A stretch of DNA of 64,000 bases from Bacillus taeanensis (GCF_003318295.1 NZ_QOCW01000005.1:124001-188000), one strand, 5' to 3'. Positions 35,616 to 45,392 are shown, counted from the stretch's first letter. Notes: generated by a model not told the origin, from the sequence alone. Numbers and translations are program-made.

Positions 35616-36941
35616 TTATTTAACAACCGGTTTTTTTAACGGTAAATCACAACGAATTAAATCTTCATATGTTTCTCTTTTAATAACAAGCTGTGCATCT
35701 CCATTTTCTACAAACACCACTGCCGGTCTTGGAATACGGTTATAGTTATTGCTCATTGCATAACCATATGCACCTGTACAAGAAACAGCTAATACATCTT
35801 CATGATTTGGGTTTGGAAGCGGCAGGTCCCAAATAAGCATATCACCTGATTCACAACATTTCCCCGCAATGGAAAACTTCTCTTCTGCTGTTTCTTTCGG
35901 ACGATTTGCAAGCATTCCTTCATACTTTGCCTGATATAAAGCTGGCCTTAAGTTATCGCTCATACCGCCGTCTACTGCCACATAATGTCTTACATTTGGA
36001 ATTTCCTTTTGGGAACCAATTGTATATAACGTCGTTCCTGCATCCCCTACAAGTGAACGACCTGGCTCTATCCAAATTTCCGGTACATTGATTTCCAGCT
36101 GCTCTGCTTGCGTTTTAACAACCTTAATCATTGCCTCAATATATCGAGAAGGATGCAGCGGATCATCTTCTTTTACATAGCGAATGCCAAAGCCTCCACC
36201 TAAATTCAATACTTTTGGCACATAGGAAAATGATTCGTTCCATTTTTTAATATATGAAAAGATCTTTTCAGCAGCCATTACAAACCCTGTGGTTTCAAAA
36301 ATTTGCGAACCTATATGACAGTGAAGTCCTAATAAATTAAAGCAGTCCTTCTTTAAAATGCTCTGAATCGCTTTTTCCACCTGACCGCTGTTTAAATCAA
36401 AACCGAACTTCGAATCTTCTTGACCTGTTAAAATATAATCATGTGTGTGTGCTTCTACACCAGGTGTTGTGCGAAGCAAGAGAGATAACGTTTTTCCATG
36501 CTCTTCTGCAGCTTCTTCAAGAAGTTCCAATTCATAAAAATTATCAACAACAAAACAGCCGATTCCTGCTTCTACTGCCATATTGATTTCTTCAGCACTT
36601 TTATTGTTTCCGTGAAAGTGAATACGTTCAGCAGGAAAGCCCGCTTTTAACGCTGTATACAACTCTCCACCTGAAACAATATCTAAACTTAAACCTTCCT
36701 CTTCTGCAAGTTGAATCATCGCAATGCTTGAAAATGCCTTACTTGCATAAGCAACTTGATAATTTAAGTTATGCTTTTTAAAAGCCTCTTGAAACTCTCT
36801 TGCACGTTGACGAATTAACGCAACATCATATACATACAAAGGTGTGCCATAGTTTTTTGCAAGTTTAACTGTGTCAACACCACCGATACTTAAGTGTCCT
36901 TCTTCATTAATTGTACTTGTTCCATGTAAATACACTTTCAT
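35616..36941 (-). CDS. lysA: Diaminopimelate decarboxylase LysA
   Basis: PLP fold-III decarboxylase converting meso-diaminopimelate to lysine. PLP lysine in QVAYASKAFSS (near residue 68), GGGFGIRY phosphate loop near 248, and CESGDM with the catalytic Cys near 363. 441 residues. It is preceded by a lysine riboswitch and terminator, and lies downstream of the spoVA operon as in B. subtilis. Confidence 0.95.
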   Translation of the reverse strand: MKVYLHGTSTINEEGHLSIGGVDTVKLAKNYGTPLYVYDVALIRQRAREFQEAFKKHNLNYQVAYASKAFSSIAMIQLAEEEGLSLDIVSGGELYTALKAGFPAERIHFHGNNKSAEEINMAVEAGIGCFVVDNFYELELLEEAAEEHGKTLSLLLRTTPGVEAHTHDYILTGQEDSKFGFDLNSGQVEKAIQSILKKDCFNLLGLHCHIGSQIFETTGFVMAAEKIFSYIKKWNESFSYVPKVLNLGGGFGIRYVKEDDPLHPSRYIEAMIKVVKTQAEQLEINVPEIWIEPGRSLVGDAGTTLYTIGSQKEIPNVRHYVAVDGGMSDNLRPALYQAKYEGMLANRPKETAEEKFSIAGKCCESGDMLIWDLPLPNPNHEDVLAVSCTGAYGYAMSNNYNRIPRPAVVFVENGDAQLVIKRETYEDLIRCDLPLKKPVVK

Positions 36942-37029
36942 TTCCCCCTTACCCCAGTCTTTCCATCCGAATCCTTGAATCTATAAGCACTTTATGATAA
37001 AAGTGAAAATTCGACATTTTCAATTTAAT

Positions 37030-37068
37030 AAAAAAGACAGCCAATGCTGCGGTACATTAACTGTCTTT
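37030..37068 (-). terminator. Terminator of the lysine riboswitch
   Basis: AAAGACAG / CTGTCTTT stem with a TTTTTT run on the minus strand, about 90 nt before lysA. The stem's 5' arm can compete with the riboswitch 3' end. Confidence 0.8.
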
Positions 37069-37074
37069 AAACGC

Positions 37075-37262
37075 ACCCTCATCACTCGGAATAGTTCTCC
37101 ACTATAATTTCTTATAGTGACAGTTCGCTGCTTGTTTAGCAGCGACCCAGCAAATGCAGATTTGGAGCTCTAACATTTACTTCGGCAAATTGACCTTTCA
37201 GATAGTTTCTTTGCCTCCAATATCTCCACTATCTTACTGATTCGTTTTGCGCCTCTACCCCA
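37075..37262 (-). promoter_or_regulatory. Lysine riboswitch (L box) upstream of lysA
   Basis: Minus-strand landmarks: GGGGTAGAGGCGC at the 5' end, a stem with AGTA, CTGAAAGG...TTTGCCGAAG, CTGGG, and a long hairpin near ACTGTCACTATAAG...TTATAGTGGAGAACTATTCCGAGTGATGAG. This layout matches L-box aptamers that sense lysine and terminate lysA transcription. Together with its terminator it accounts for most of the 36,942-37,355 gap. Confidence 0.88.
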
Positions 37263-37355
37263 TTATATTAAATGAGGCATTATATTAAGTTTATTATCGC
37301 CTAATTTATCATATTTTTTTCTAAAAGGCAACTTGTAATTAGACGATAGCACTTC

Positions 37356-38849
37356 CTATGATGATTGTTTTTTTTGATTTTGCGGATGAACAATACTCGG
37401 TCGTAACTTTGATAACGGCACAGAAACACGAATAATGATTTGTAGAAATGCCTTAGGATCAAATGGTAAAAACGGCCACAAATACGGCGTATTGATATTT
37501 TTAATGGTAGCTAAAAATAAAATAATCGCTGTTGCGCCGATCATAAATCCCTGCACTTCAAAAGCGAGTACAAGTAAAAGAAGGAGAAGACGTATTAATT
37601 TGTTGGCCACTCCGAGTTCATAACTTGGTGTTGCAAAATTCCCAATTGCTGCAACCGCAATATATAAAATAACTTCTGGAACAAACAATCCTACATCAAT
37701 CGCAATTTGGCCAATTAAGACAGCGGCAATTAAACCCATGGCAGTTGATAACGGGGTTGGCGTATGAATAGCGGCCATCCTCAGTATATCAATACCAAGT
37801 TCTGCAAAAAGGATTTGCAAGATAATCGGGATGTTCATATTCTTTTCATTCGGTCCTATAAACTCCAAGTTCGCTGGTAATAAGTTTGGCTCTGAAACAA
37901 ATAAATACCACAACGGAAGCAAAAAGATTGAAGCAATCATGCCAGCAAATCTTATCCAACGAACAAATACACCAATTGCAGGTGTTTGACGGTATTCCTC
38001 TGCATGCTGGACATGGTGGAAATATGTCGTTGGTGTAATCATCACACTTGGTGATGTATCAACCATAATCAGCACATGACCCTCAAACAGGTGTGTTGCT
38101 GCAACATCAGGTCTTTCTGTATAACGTACCATCGGAAAAGGATTCCAACCTTGTTTTACAATAAACTCTTCAATTGTTTTATCTGCCATTGGAATACCAT
38201 CTATATCAATTTTATTTAGTTCTTTTTTCATAAGATCAACTAGTCCCGGATCTGCTACATCTTGTATATATGCAATACAAATATCTGTTTTTGAGCGTTC
38301 ACCAACTTGAATCATTTCATACCGCAAGCGTTCATCACGAATTCTTCTTCGCGTCATTGCTGTATTTTCAATAATATTTTCGGTATAACCATCTCTTGCA
38401 CCTCTTACTACTTTTTCTGTGTCAGGTTCCTGAGGTGTTCGGCCTGGATAACTTCTTACGTCAACGATAAGTGCTTCTGTATCTCCGTCAATAAAAATAA
38501 CGATTAACCCACTTAACAATTTATCAACGGCTTCATCTAATTTATCTGTTGTTTCCACTTGTTGATGAGGAATATTGTTATATAAAACTTTTTTTAGTCC
38601 CGAAACAGATCGACTGTTGTGATTCAGCTCATCAAACACTTTCACAATTTCTAATATTAAATTTGTGTCACAAAGCCCTGTTAAATAGTAAAGGGCGATA
38701 TCTTTATGGGCAATTTTTAATTCACGAAAACCAATATCAAACGAAATTCCAATCCCAAGGCGATCTTTTAAATAAGCATTGTTTTCCTTCAGCTTTGCAT
38801 AAATGTTTTTTTGGGTTTCTATTTTTTCTTTTTCAGCTTGTTGTACCAT
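37356..38849 (-). CDS. spoVAF: Spore membrane protein SpoVAF (GerA family)
   Basis: 497 residues, GerAA/SpoVAF-type. A soluble N-terminal part (residues 1-290) with RSYPGRTPQEPDTEKVVRGARDG near 130-150 and about five membrane segments in the C-terminal third. Related to germinant-receptor A subunits. Last gene of the seven-gene spoVA operon here, overlapping spoVAEa by 17 nt. No clean terminator precedes the lysine riboswitch. Confidence 0.9.
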   Translation of the reverse strand: MVQQAEKEKIETQKNIYAKLKENNAYLKDRLGIGISFDIGFRELKIAHKDIALYYLTGLCDTNLILEIVKVFDELNHNSRSVSGLKKVLYNNIPHQQVETTDKLDEAVDKLLSGLIVIFIDGDTEALIVDVRSYPGRTPQEPDTEKVVRGARDGYTENIIENTAMTRRRIRDERLRYEMIQVGERSKTDICIAYIQDVADPGLVDLMKKELNKIDIDGIPMADKTIEEFIVKQGWNPFPMVRYTERPDVAATHLFEGHVLIMVDTSPSVMITPTTYFHHVQHAEEYRQTPAIGVFVRWIRFAGMIASIFLLPLWYLFVSEPNLLPANLEFIGPNEKNMNIPIILQILFAELGIDILRMAAIHTPTPLSTAMGLIAAVLIGQIAIDVGLFVPEVILYIAVAAIGNFATPSYELGVANKLIRLLLLLLVLAFEVQGFMIGATAIILFLATIKNINTPYLWPFLPFDPKAFLQIIIRVSVPLSKLRPSIVHPQNQKKQSS

Positions 38850-39411
38850 ACTTACCGCTCCTTTCTAATAAAACTTCAACCGCTTTTTTTGTAATTGGGG
38901 CACCCTCTTCAACAGAATCCTTTCCTGCCATCTTTCCTAAATCTCCTATGCCTATCACAATCGGTAATGCTAATTCATCCAATACTGAAACCGTGTCTCC
39001 ATCAATTCTTCCAACTTCAAGATCTGCAAGACCGCTTTTATCGACACCATGCTCAGTTAAATTACCGAAGCGATCAATGCTTACATCCACCTTTGTCCAT
39101 TCCGAGGCACTTGTTCTTGAAGCAACCGCAACCGCTCCAAGTACTTCTAAGGAAGGATGTGTAGCCACATATCGCATCGCCGCTTCTCCGCGCCCTTCGC
39201 CTTTAAATCCAGCATCATCAAATAGGACAAAAATAGGATCATCGGAAGCTTTATGAATCAGCTTTACAATTTCACTTCCAGACAATAAAGTCGGATTGCC
39301 CGCTGACATTGTAATACACCTTCCTCCTATTTCTTTTGCAACATGTTCAACTGCCTTTAATGCATAATGATCGCCGTCTGTAAAAAGGATGACTCGCTTT
39401 TTTTTATCCAT
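38833..39411 (-). CDS. spoVAEA: Stage V sporulation protein AEa (SpoVAEa)
   Basis: Soluble protein of 192 residues counted from MDKKKRVILFTDGD at ATG 39411; the frame is open upstream but that part overlaps spoVAEb. Conserved CITMSAGNPTLLSG and FVLFDDAGFKGEGRGE are family features. Part of the SpoVA dipicolinate channel assembly of the spore inner membrane. Lies between spoVAEb and spoVAF. Confidence 0.9.
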   Translation of the reverse strand: MDKKKRVILFTDGDHYALKAVEHVAKEIGGRCITMSAGNPTLLSGSEIVKLIHKASDDPIFVLFDDAGFKGEGRGEAAMRYVATHPSLEVLGAVAVASRTSASEWTKVDVSIDRFGNLTEHGVDKSGLADLEVGRIDGDTVSVLDELALPIVIGIGDLGKMAGKDSVEEGAPITKKAVEVLLERSGKYGTTS

Positions 39412-39415
39412 CTTT

Positions 39416-39766
39416 TCACCCCTTTGGCTTAAAAACCAATGCTGCAAGAAAGCCAAATAATATAGCTGATGAAATTCCTGCAGATGTAAGATTAAAAGTC
39501 CCCAACCCAAGACCAATCAATCCAGTTTGTTCTGCTTCTTCCATTACTCCATGCTGCAGGGCGTAACCAAGACTTGTAACGGGGACGGTAACTCCTGCTC
39601 CTGCAAAGTCAATCAATTTTTCATATAATCCAAATCCATCCAATACAGAACCAAGAACAACAAAGAAACTCATCACATGTATGGCTGTTAATTTAAAAAT
39701 ATCCATTAAAATTTGACCAATAAAACAAAGAAATCCTCCTACTAAAAATGCCCATATATACTCCAC
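39416..39766 (-). CDS. spoVAEB: Stage V sporulation protein AEb (SpoVAEb)
   Basis: 116 residues, three or four hydrophobic segments. Starts with GTG at 39766, sharing one base with the spoVAD TAG stop, behind GGGAGGAGG. GVTVPVTSLGYALQHGVMEEA is a family landmark, as is its similarity to SpoVAC. An apparent 195-residue frame extending upstream into spoVAD is a shadow. Likely channel component for Ca-dipicolinate uptake. Confidence 0.88.
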   Translation of the reverse strand: MEYIWAFLVGGFLCFIGQILMDIFKLTAIHVMSFFVVLGSVLDGFGLYEKLIDFAGAGVTVPVTSLGYALQHGVMEEAEQTGLIGLGLGTFNLTSAGISSAILFGFLAALVFKPKG

Positions 39767-40782
39767 TATACCTCCCTCCCTACAGTTTCTAAAACAACAC
39801 CATGAGCAATCGCGGGAATACTTTCCTGCTGCTGAATCATCAATGGGCTCATTAATGCCCCTGTAGCAACGACAAGAACTCGCTTTACTTTTCCTGTTTT
39901 CAGCATTTTTACAAGATGTCCGTATGTAACAACTGCTGCACAGCCGCATCCACTTCCTCCAGCGAAAATTCCTTGATCTGGTCGGTAAATCATTAAGCCG
40001 CAATCTTGATGCATATTTGTAATATCAACTTCCCGTTCTAACAAAAGCTCTTTTAAAATAGGAGATCCTACTCCAGATAAATCACCCGTTACAATTAAAT
40101 CGTAATGTGAAGGCAGCAGGCCAGTATCTCTGAAATGACGCTCGATAGTATCTGCTGCCGCAGGTGCCATTGCTGATCCCATATCAAGCGGATTTTTTAT
40201 TCCCCAATCCACCACTCGTCCAATTGTTGCCTTTGTAATTTGAATATCGCTTTTTCTGCGGCTCAGCAGCGCTGCGCCTGCCCCTGTTACCGTAAAAGAA
40301 GCTGTTTTAGGTTTTTGAACTCCATATTCAGTAGGATAACGAAACTGCCTCTCTGCAGTAGCGTTGTGGCTGCTTGTCGCCGCAATCACTGTATCTGCAA
40401 AACCGCTTTCGATTAACGTAGAACCAACAGCAATTGTTTCCATGGAAGTAGAGCATGCAGCAAACATGCCAATAAACGGAATTTGAGAGCTCCTTGCACT
40501 ATAGTTGGAGGTAACGGTTTGATTTAATAAGTCACCAGCTAAAAAAAAGTCAATATCCCTCTCTGTCATTTGTGCTTTTGCTAAACATTGTTCGACTGCA
40601 TCATTCATTAACCGGCGTTCTGCTAATTCCCAAGAAGACTCTCCACAGTATAAATCTAAATAGGTCATATCAAATGTATGTTTTAATGGCCCCTCTGCCT
40701 CTTTTGGACCAACTGCAGTTCCCGTTGTATTTAAGTAAACATGTTGAAATAACCATGTCTGTTTTCCCATCCGCTTCATCAT
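39766..40782 (-). CDS. spoVAD: Stage V sporulation protein AD (SpoVAD)
   Basis: Thiolase-fold protein that binds dipicolinic acid in the spore. 338 residues: MGKQTWLFQHVYLNTTGTAVGPKEAEGP at the start, GMFAACSTSMETIAVGS near 112-128 and FAGGSGCGCAAVVTYGH near 300. Key step in DPA uptake with SpoVAC and SpoVAEb. About 18 nt after spoVAC. Confidence 0.92.
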   Translation of the reverse strand: MMKRMGKQTWLFQHVYLNTTGTAVGPKEAEGPLKHTFDMTYLDLYCGESSWELAERRLMNDAVEQCLAKAQMTERDIDFFLAGDLLNQTVTSNYSARSSQIPFIGMFAACSTSMETIAVGSTLIESGFADTVIAATSSHNATAERQFRYPTEYGVQKPKTASFTVTGAGAALLSRRKSDIQITKATIGRVVDWGIKNPLDMGSAMAPAAADTIERHFRDTGLLPSHYDLIVTGDLSGVGSPILKELLLEREVDITNMHQDCGLMIYRPDQGIFAGGSGCGCAAVVTYGHLVKMLKTGKVKRVLVVATGALMSPLMIQQQESIPAIAHGVVLETVGREV

Positions 40783-40800
40783 GCCAGCTCCTTACTTCTT

Positions 40801-41259
40801 TCAAAATAGCAGCTTACTAAATAGGAGGCGAAGAATTCCTACAATATAAGAAGCGACAACACCAAATACAATAACAGAACCAGCCAGTTTAAATAAATTT
40901 GCTGCCACCCCTAATACAATACCCTCACTTTTATGTTCAAGCGCTGCACTTGTAATAGAATTCGCAAAACCGGTAACTGGAACAACCGAGCCTGCTCCTG
41001 CAAACTGGCCAATTTTATCGTATATTCCGATACCAGTCAGAACGGCAGCGATTAATACAAGGGTCGCAGCAGTTAAATTCACGGCGGATGCTTCATTAAA
41101 GTAAAACACAGTGTGATAAAGGTTTTGTATTCCTTGTCCAAAAGCACAAATCATTCCACCAACAAAAAATGCCTTTAAACTATTTAAAAAAAAAGGTGTT
41201 TTTGGTTGAAATAACTTTATATTTTTAAGATAGTCCCTTTTATCATTTAATTTTGTCAT
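40801..41259 (-). CDS. spoVAC: Stage V sporulation protein AC (SpoVAC)
   Basis: 152 residues. Four hydrophobic segments. YDKIGQFAGAGSVVPVTGFANSI is diagnostic and mirrors SpoVAEb. Mechanosensitive/DPA channel component of the spore inner membrane. Lies 19 nt after spoVAB. Confidence 0.92.
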   Translation of the reverse strand: MTKLNDKRDYLKNIKLFQPKTPFFLNSLKAFFVGGMICAFGQGIQNLYHTVFYFNEASAVNLTAATLVLIAAVLTGIGIYDKIGQFAGAGSVVPVTGFANSITSAALEHKSEGIVLGVAANLFKLAGSVIVFGVVASYIVGILRLLFSKLLF

Positions 41260-41278
41260 TTCACACCTCCTTTTCTAT

Positions 41279-41701
41279 TTATTGATTTACAAAATAAAGC
41301 CAATGAAACAGTGAACCGCATATTTTCCCAAATACGATTGCCATTAATAACAAAAGAATCTTTTCGTCAAATCCAATTCTTTTAGCAAGTATTGGAAGAA
41401 CATTTAACACTTCTGTTAAAGCAGCTGCAAGCATTCCTACAAATATTCCTGCACATAACCCAAATGGAATAAGGAGAAGCGGTGAAAAACCTAATGTACC
41501 ATTCCGAAGACTTAACCAACCAAATAATACTGTTCCACTAATCACACTCCATTCATAGCCTCTTATAAAGCGTTTTGTTTTAGTTAACTGTGTTAATCTT
41601 GGAATAACCCCTAACACGCTTAAAAAAGCGACAAATCCTCCCCCAACAGCAATACCTTCCGCAAATCCAATCATCATTACAGTCATTATTTTAATGACCA
41701 T
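41279..41701 (-). CDS. spoVAB: Stage V sporulation protein AB (SpoVAB)
   Basis: About 140 residues from ATG 41701 (overlapping the spoVAA end by 11 nt); the frame extends to 41743 but family proteins start near IGFAEGIAVGGGFVAFLSVL. Five hydrophobic segments. Function within the spoVA locus is not defined. ATG 41686 is another possible start. Confidence 0.85.
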   Translation of the reverse strand: MVIKIMTVMMIGFAEGIAVGGGFVAFLSVLGVIPRLTQLTKTKRFIRGYEWSVISGTVLFGWLSLRNGTLGFSPLLLIPFGLCAGIFVGMLAAALTEVLNVLPILAKRIGFDEKILLLLMAIVFGKICGSLFHWLYFVNQ

Positions 41702-42314
41702 CGACTTTTTTCTCGCTTTCTTTATTCTCATGAATAATGACATATTGATCTAAATCTTGTTGATAATTAAAGATCTCTACCTCTAATGGACTTGGCTCTT
41801 CATTTAATCGTTTTTTAAACAAATGATTAAAAAACAAGATCATCCCAACTCCAAGGCCAATCGAATAAGGAATTTGCAGCAGAAGCGGCTGATTATTTTC
41901 TCTGCCTGTAACAATTTTATAGATACGTTGATGAACAGCCTGCATGCTGACATCTTCATGGAAATTCATAATAGCTAATGCTGCGCCAACAAATAATAAC
42001 AGCCATACAAACAGAAAATATATAATCGAAAAATTACGTTTCGGAAATTCAATTTGAACAATTGTTTGTGAAGGACCAATTGTTTGAATGTCCATATTTC
42101 CTATGGTTTGCTGAATTGTTTGAATGACTTTCATTACATCAATTACAATGAGACTCTTATCTTCAGGACTAATTTCGTATACGATTAGCTCCCTTATTTC
42201 CCTGCATGTATCAGGGCTGCCTGCAAGCTGGGCAATCTCATGAAGTTTGACCACTTTATTCGGTTTTACATACACCCGGTTTCTCATCCGAATATAGATT
42301 GTTGACTCCTGCAT
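41691..42314 (-). CDS. spoVAA: Stage V sporulation protein AA (SpoVAA)
   Basis: 207 residues. Soluble N-terminal domain, two membrane segments (about 97-115 and 150-170), charged tail. First gene of spoVA. GAGGAG ribosome site 9 nt before ATG 42314. In B. subtilis the operon is transcribed by sigma-G in the forespore; I found no convincing sigma-G promoter in the 120 nt upstream. Confidence 0.88.
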   Translation of the reverse strand: MQESTIYIRMRNRVYVKPNKVVKLHEIAQLAGSPDTCREIRELIVYEISPEDKSLIVIDVMKVIQTIQQTIGNMDIQTIGPSQTIVQIEFPKRNFSIIYFLFVWLLLFVGAALAIMNFHEDVSMQAVHQRIYKIVTGRENNQPLLLQIPYSIGLGVGMILFFNHLFKKRLNEEPSPLEVEIFNYQQDLDQYVIIHENKESEKKVDGH

Positions 42315-42426
42315 GGCCTCAACTCCTCAAATCTAAGCAAACTTAATCCTTATATTTATTATGAGTTCCGTTTCTTCAGATCATGCGGCTTATAACGATT
42401 CCAATATTTTCTTTAAACAAAAAAAT

Positions 42427-42463
42427 AAAAACCAGAAAGGCGCTAATCTCCCATCTGGTTTTT
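42427..42463 (-). terminator. Terminator at the end of sigF
   Basis: AAAAACCAG / CTGGTTTTT stem overlapping the last sigF codons, with a U-run on the minus strand. It separates spoIIA from spoVA. Confidence 0.85.
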
Positions 42464-43207
42464 TATTTGCTTTAATATTTTCTTTTCAAGGCGCGATACT
42501 TGTACTTGTGAAATGTCAAGTCGTTCCGCAACTTCAGATTGCGTTTGATCTTTGTAATAACGTAAATATACAATTAAACGCTCTCGATCATCAAGTTGTT
42601 CAATAGCATCTCTTAAGGCGATTTTATCAAACCATTTCGGTTCTGTATGATCAGCAATTTGATCTAATAGTGTAATGGGATCACCGTCATTTTCATAAAC
42701 AGTTTCATGGATGGAAGATGGGGCTCTTGTAGCTTCTTGGGCTAATACAACTTCTTCAGGAGAAATTTCGAGATGATCTGCAATTTCGCGAATGGTTGGG
42801 TTTCTTCCATGAACTTTTGATAGTTCATCTTTTGCTCTGCGAACTTTATTTCCCGTCTCTTTCAATGAACGGCTTACTTTTACTGTGCCATCATCTCGGA
42901 TAAATCGTTGAATTTCACCAATAATCATCGGTACTGCATAAGTTGAAAATTTCACATCATATGATAAATCAAATTTATCAACAGATTTTAAAAGGCCAAT
43001 ACTTCCAATTTGAAAGAGATCGTCCGGCTCATAACCTCGATTTAAAAAACGCTGGACAACTGACCAAACAAGACGCATGTTTTTTTGTACAATTAAGTCG
43101 CGCGCCTCTTGGTCTCCATCTTGACTTCGCTTAATTAACTGCTTTACCTCATCATCCTTTAAATACGCATCATGGTTTGTATTCCCTTTGCTCACCTCAA
43201 CATCCAT
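42443..43207 (-). CDS. sigF: Forespore RNA polymerase sigma factor SigF
   Basis: 254 residues. Region 2 with RFLNRGYEPDDLFQIGSIGLLK and FSTYAVPMIIGEIQRF (near 80-95), and the region 4 helix-turn-helix QSEVAERLDISQVQVSRLEK at the end. Directs early forespore transcription and is held inactive by SpoIIAB. Third gene of dacF-spoIIAA-spoIIAB-sigF. Confidence 0.96.
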   Translation of the reverse strand: MDVEVSKGNTNHDAYLKDDEVKQLIKRSQDGDQEARDLIVQKNMRLVWSVVQRFLNRGYEPDDLFQIGSIGLLKSVDKFDLSYDVKFSTYAVPMIIGEIQRFIRDDGTVKVSRSLKETGNKVRRAKDELSKVHGRNPTIREIADHLEISPEEVVLAQEATRAPSSIHETVYENDGDPITLLDQIADHTEPKWFDKIALRDAIEQLDDRERLIVYLRYYKDQTQSEVAERLDISQVQVSRLEKKILKQIKNQMGD

Positions 43208-43219
43208 AGGCTTGACCCC

Positions 43220-43657
43220 TTAATTGCATAACGCTTTATTTTTTGATAAATATTTTGTTAAATTAACCGTTGTACCATTTTGATTTGTTTCAATTTCTAC
43301 TTCATCCATAAAGTTTTCCATAATTGTAAAACCCATTCCTGAGCGTTCTAATTCTGGCTTTGACGTATAAAGAGGCTGTCTAGCTTCGTCAAGGTTGTGA
43401 ATTCCAATGCCTTCATCCCTAATTTGAAGCTTCACAACGTTTTCATCAAGAGTTACGGAAATGTAGACCATTCCATTTGGGTTACTTTCATATCCATGTA
43501 TAATAGCATTTGTAACCGCCTCAGAAACGACTGTTTTTATTTCTGTTAATTCATCCATTGTAGGATCAAGCTGTGCAATAAATGCTGCAACAGTCACTCT
43601 AGCAAACGATTCATTTTGGCTAAGCGCGGAAAATTGTAAATACATGTTGTTTTTCAT
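43220..43657 (-). CDS. spoIIAB: Anti-sigma-F factor / serine kinase SpoIIAB
   Basis: GHKL-fold kinase of 145 residues that binds SigF and phosphorylates Spo[17 protein letters not shown] (N-box, near 46-58), RDEGIGI (near 80) and RSGMGFTIM (near 104) form the ATP site. Overlap-free, one base from the spoIIAA stop; 12 nt to sigF. Confidence 0.96.
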   Translation of the reverse strand: MKNNMYLQFSALSQNESFARVTVAAFIAQLDPTMDELTEIKTVVSEAVTNAIIHGYESNPNGMVYISVTLDENVVKLQIRDEGIGIHNLDEARQPLYTSKPELERSGMGFTIMENFMDEVEIETNQNGTTVNLTKYLSKNKALCN

Positions 43658-44008
43658 TTATGCCACCCCCAAAGTTTGTAAAGCATATTCTTCACTTTCC
43701 TCAAGACGAATAATTTTAAACAACCCACTCATCTCAAATAATCGCTTTACATCAGGGGAGATTGCACAAACAACCATCTCGCCGTCCTGCGCTTTCACCT
43801 GCTTATATCTGCCTAAAATAACCCCTAACCCAGAGCTATCCATAAATGTTAATTCACCAAGATTTAACACAATATGTTTAACTTGGTGCTTTTGTATCAT
43901 TGAATCGACTTCTTTTCTTAACAGCTCGGAAGTATGGTGATCTAATTCTCCTGACAATCGAATACATAAAACCCCATGTTTTACTTCTAGGTTAATATTA
44001 AGACTCAC
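43658..44008 (-). CDS. spoIIAA: Anti-anti-sigma-F factor SpoIIAA
   Basis: STAS-domain protein of 116 residues. Phospho-acceptor Ser58 in [17 protein letters not shown] is in the expected position. GTG start at 44008 with AAGGAGGCG six bases upstream; a TTG at 44032 would add eight residues before the ribosome site and is rejected. SpoIIE dephosphorylates SpoIIAA-P to free SigF. Confidence 0.95.
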   Translation of the reverse strand: MSLNINLEVKHGVLCIRLSGELDHHTSELLRKEVDSMIQKHQVKHIVLNLGELTFMDSSGLGVILGRYKQVKAQDGEMVVCAISPDVKRLFEMSGLFKIIRLEESEEYALQTLGVA

Positions 44009-44048
44009 TATTTCCGCCTCCTTATTTCTCAAGTCACTGATAGTGAGT

Positions 44049-44078
44049 CTTTTCTATATTGACAGAAAGAAATCCTTC
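44049..44078 (-). promoter_or_regulatory. Candidate sigma-H promoter for spoIIA
   Basis: GAAGGATTT (44078-44070), 12-nt spacer, ATAGAAAAG (44057-44049) on the minus strand. The match to the sigma-H pattern RnAGGAwww / RnnGAATww has one -10 mismatch. B. subtilis spoIIA is sigma-H dependent. Confidence 0.5.
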
Positions 44079-44125
44079 TTACCTTCAAAACTAGTGTCTT
44101 TCTCTAAAAATCTGTCATATTTTTA

Positions 44126-45289
44126 TTAATTTCCTGCCGCAAATTGCGCCAATGTTCGTTTGAATAATTGCCACCAACTCGCTTGTTGAATGTCTTGAGA
44201 AGATAACAAAGCGGTTTCTGAAAGAACTTTACCATCCTTTTCTAAAACTAATTTACCGACTTCCTGCCCTTTTTGGATCGGTGCTTCCAAAGACTCTGAA
44301 AGCTTCATTTTTGTTGTTACTTCTTTTTCAGATTCCCCTTTTTTCGTTAAAATGGAAACGCTCTCTGCCGTTACCACGGTTACTTTTCGTTTATCTCCTT
44401 TATTTACATCAACCGTGTTAATAATTTGGTTGCGCTCGTATAAACGATGGGTTTTATACTGACTAAACGCGTAGTCAAACATGCTTGTTACCTGCTGATT
44501 TCTTGATTTAGCTGTTGGGGCTCCCATGACGACAGCAATCACACGCATATCCTCTTTTTTTGCTGTTGCTGTTAAGCAGTATTTCGCTTCTTTGGTATAG
44601 CCTGTCTTTAACCCATCCACTCCTGAGTAGAATTTAACTAATTTGTTTGTGTTAACAAGCCAAAATTTCTTATCCGTATTTTCACGCAAATAATCTTCAT
44701 ATTCTCCTGTATACTTCGTAATAAGTGGATACTTTAAAAGTTCTTTTGCCATTTGCGCCATATCATGTGAAGTTGAATAGTGATTTTCTGCCGGAAGACC
44801 TGTCGGGTTTGAAAAGTGAGTATTTTTCAGCCCTAATTCTTCTATTTTTTTATTCATATTTACTACAAATGCTTCTTCAGAGCCTGCAATAAATTCAGCC
44901 ATTGCTACTGATGCATCATTTGCTGAAGCAATCGCTATTCCTCTTAGCATTTCATCCACTGTCATCGTTTCTCCAGGCTCTAAAAAAATTTGCGAGCCCC
45001 CCATGGATGCTGCATATTCACTTGTTCTCACTTTATCTTTTAACGAAATATCTCCATCTTCAATAGCCTCCATAATTAATAACATTGTCATAATTTTTGT
45101 CATACTTGCTGGAGGCAGCTCTTTATTACTATTTTTTTCAAATAAAATATTTCCTGTGTCTCTTTCAATTAAAATTGCTGAATCAGCTTCATTTGCTAAG
45201 TTTAGCTGAGATTCCTTACCAAATGCGGTGCCTTCAAAAGTAGTAATCCCCATCATGACTGCAATAATCATTGCTAGAATTCTTCTCAC
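44126..45289 (-). CDS. dacF: D-alanyl-D-alanine carboxypeptidase DacF
   Basis: 387 residues. Signal peptide (1-25), SMTKIM (active Ser/Lys near 62-65), SAN in IASANDASVAMAE near 117-121, KTG in GLKTGYTKEAK near 217. Low-molecular-weight PBP that acts on forespore cortex with DacB. GTG start behind GGAGGG. Upstream partner of spoIIAA, with the sigma-H-like promoter in between. Confidence 0.92.
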   Translation of the reverse strand: MRRILAMIIAVMMGITTFEGTAFGKESQLNLANEADSAILIERDTGNILFEKNSNKELPPASMTKIMTMLLIMEAIEDGDISLKDKVRTSEYAASMGGSQIFLEPGETMTVDEMLRGIAIASANDASVAMAEFIAGSEEAFVVNMNKKIEELGLKNTHFSNPTGLPAENHYSTSHDMAQMAKELLKYPLITKYTGEYEDYLRENTDKKFWLVNTNKLVKFYSGVDGLKTGYTKEAKYCLTATAKKEDMRVIAVVMGAPTAKSRNQQVTSMFDYAFSQYKTHRLYERNQIINTVDVNKGDKRKVTVVTAESVSILTKKGESEKEVTTKMKLSESLEAPIQKGQEVGKLVLEKDGKVLSETALLSSQDIQQASWWQLFKRTLAQFAAGN

Positions 45290-45392
45290 CTAAATCCCTC
45301 CATTCTTCGTATTACCATTGTTTCCAAAATAATGAAAGTTATACAAATTACCGGAGTTATATTCAACCTTATTGTTTATTAATAAGCAAATA

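Noticed and set aside
38549-39256. 235-residue plus-strand ORF
   Set aside because: Antisense shadow of spoVAF and spoVAEa, low-complexity translation and no ribosome site; other long antisense frames (for example 19,159-19,533 and 34,799-35,116) are alike.
39767-40003. Upstream extension of spoVAEb to 195 residues
   Set aside because: It covers spoVAD in another frame; GTG 39,766 with a strong ribosome site gives the family length.
42315-42442. Sigma-G promoter for spoVA
   Set aside because: GAATC and CATGATC occur but at an 11-nt spacing, too short for sigma-G.
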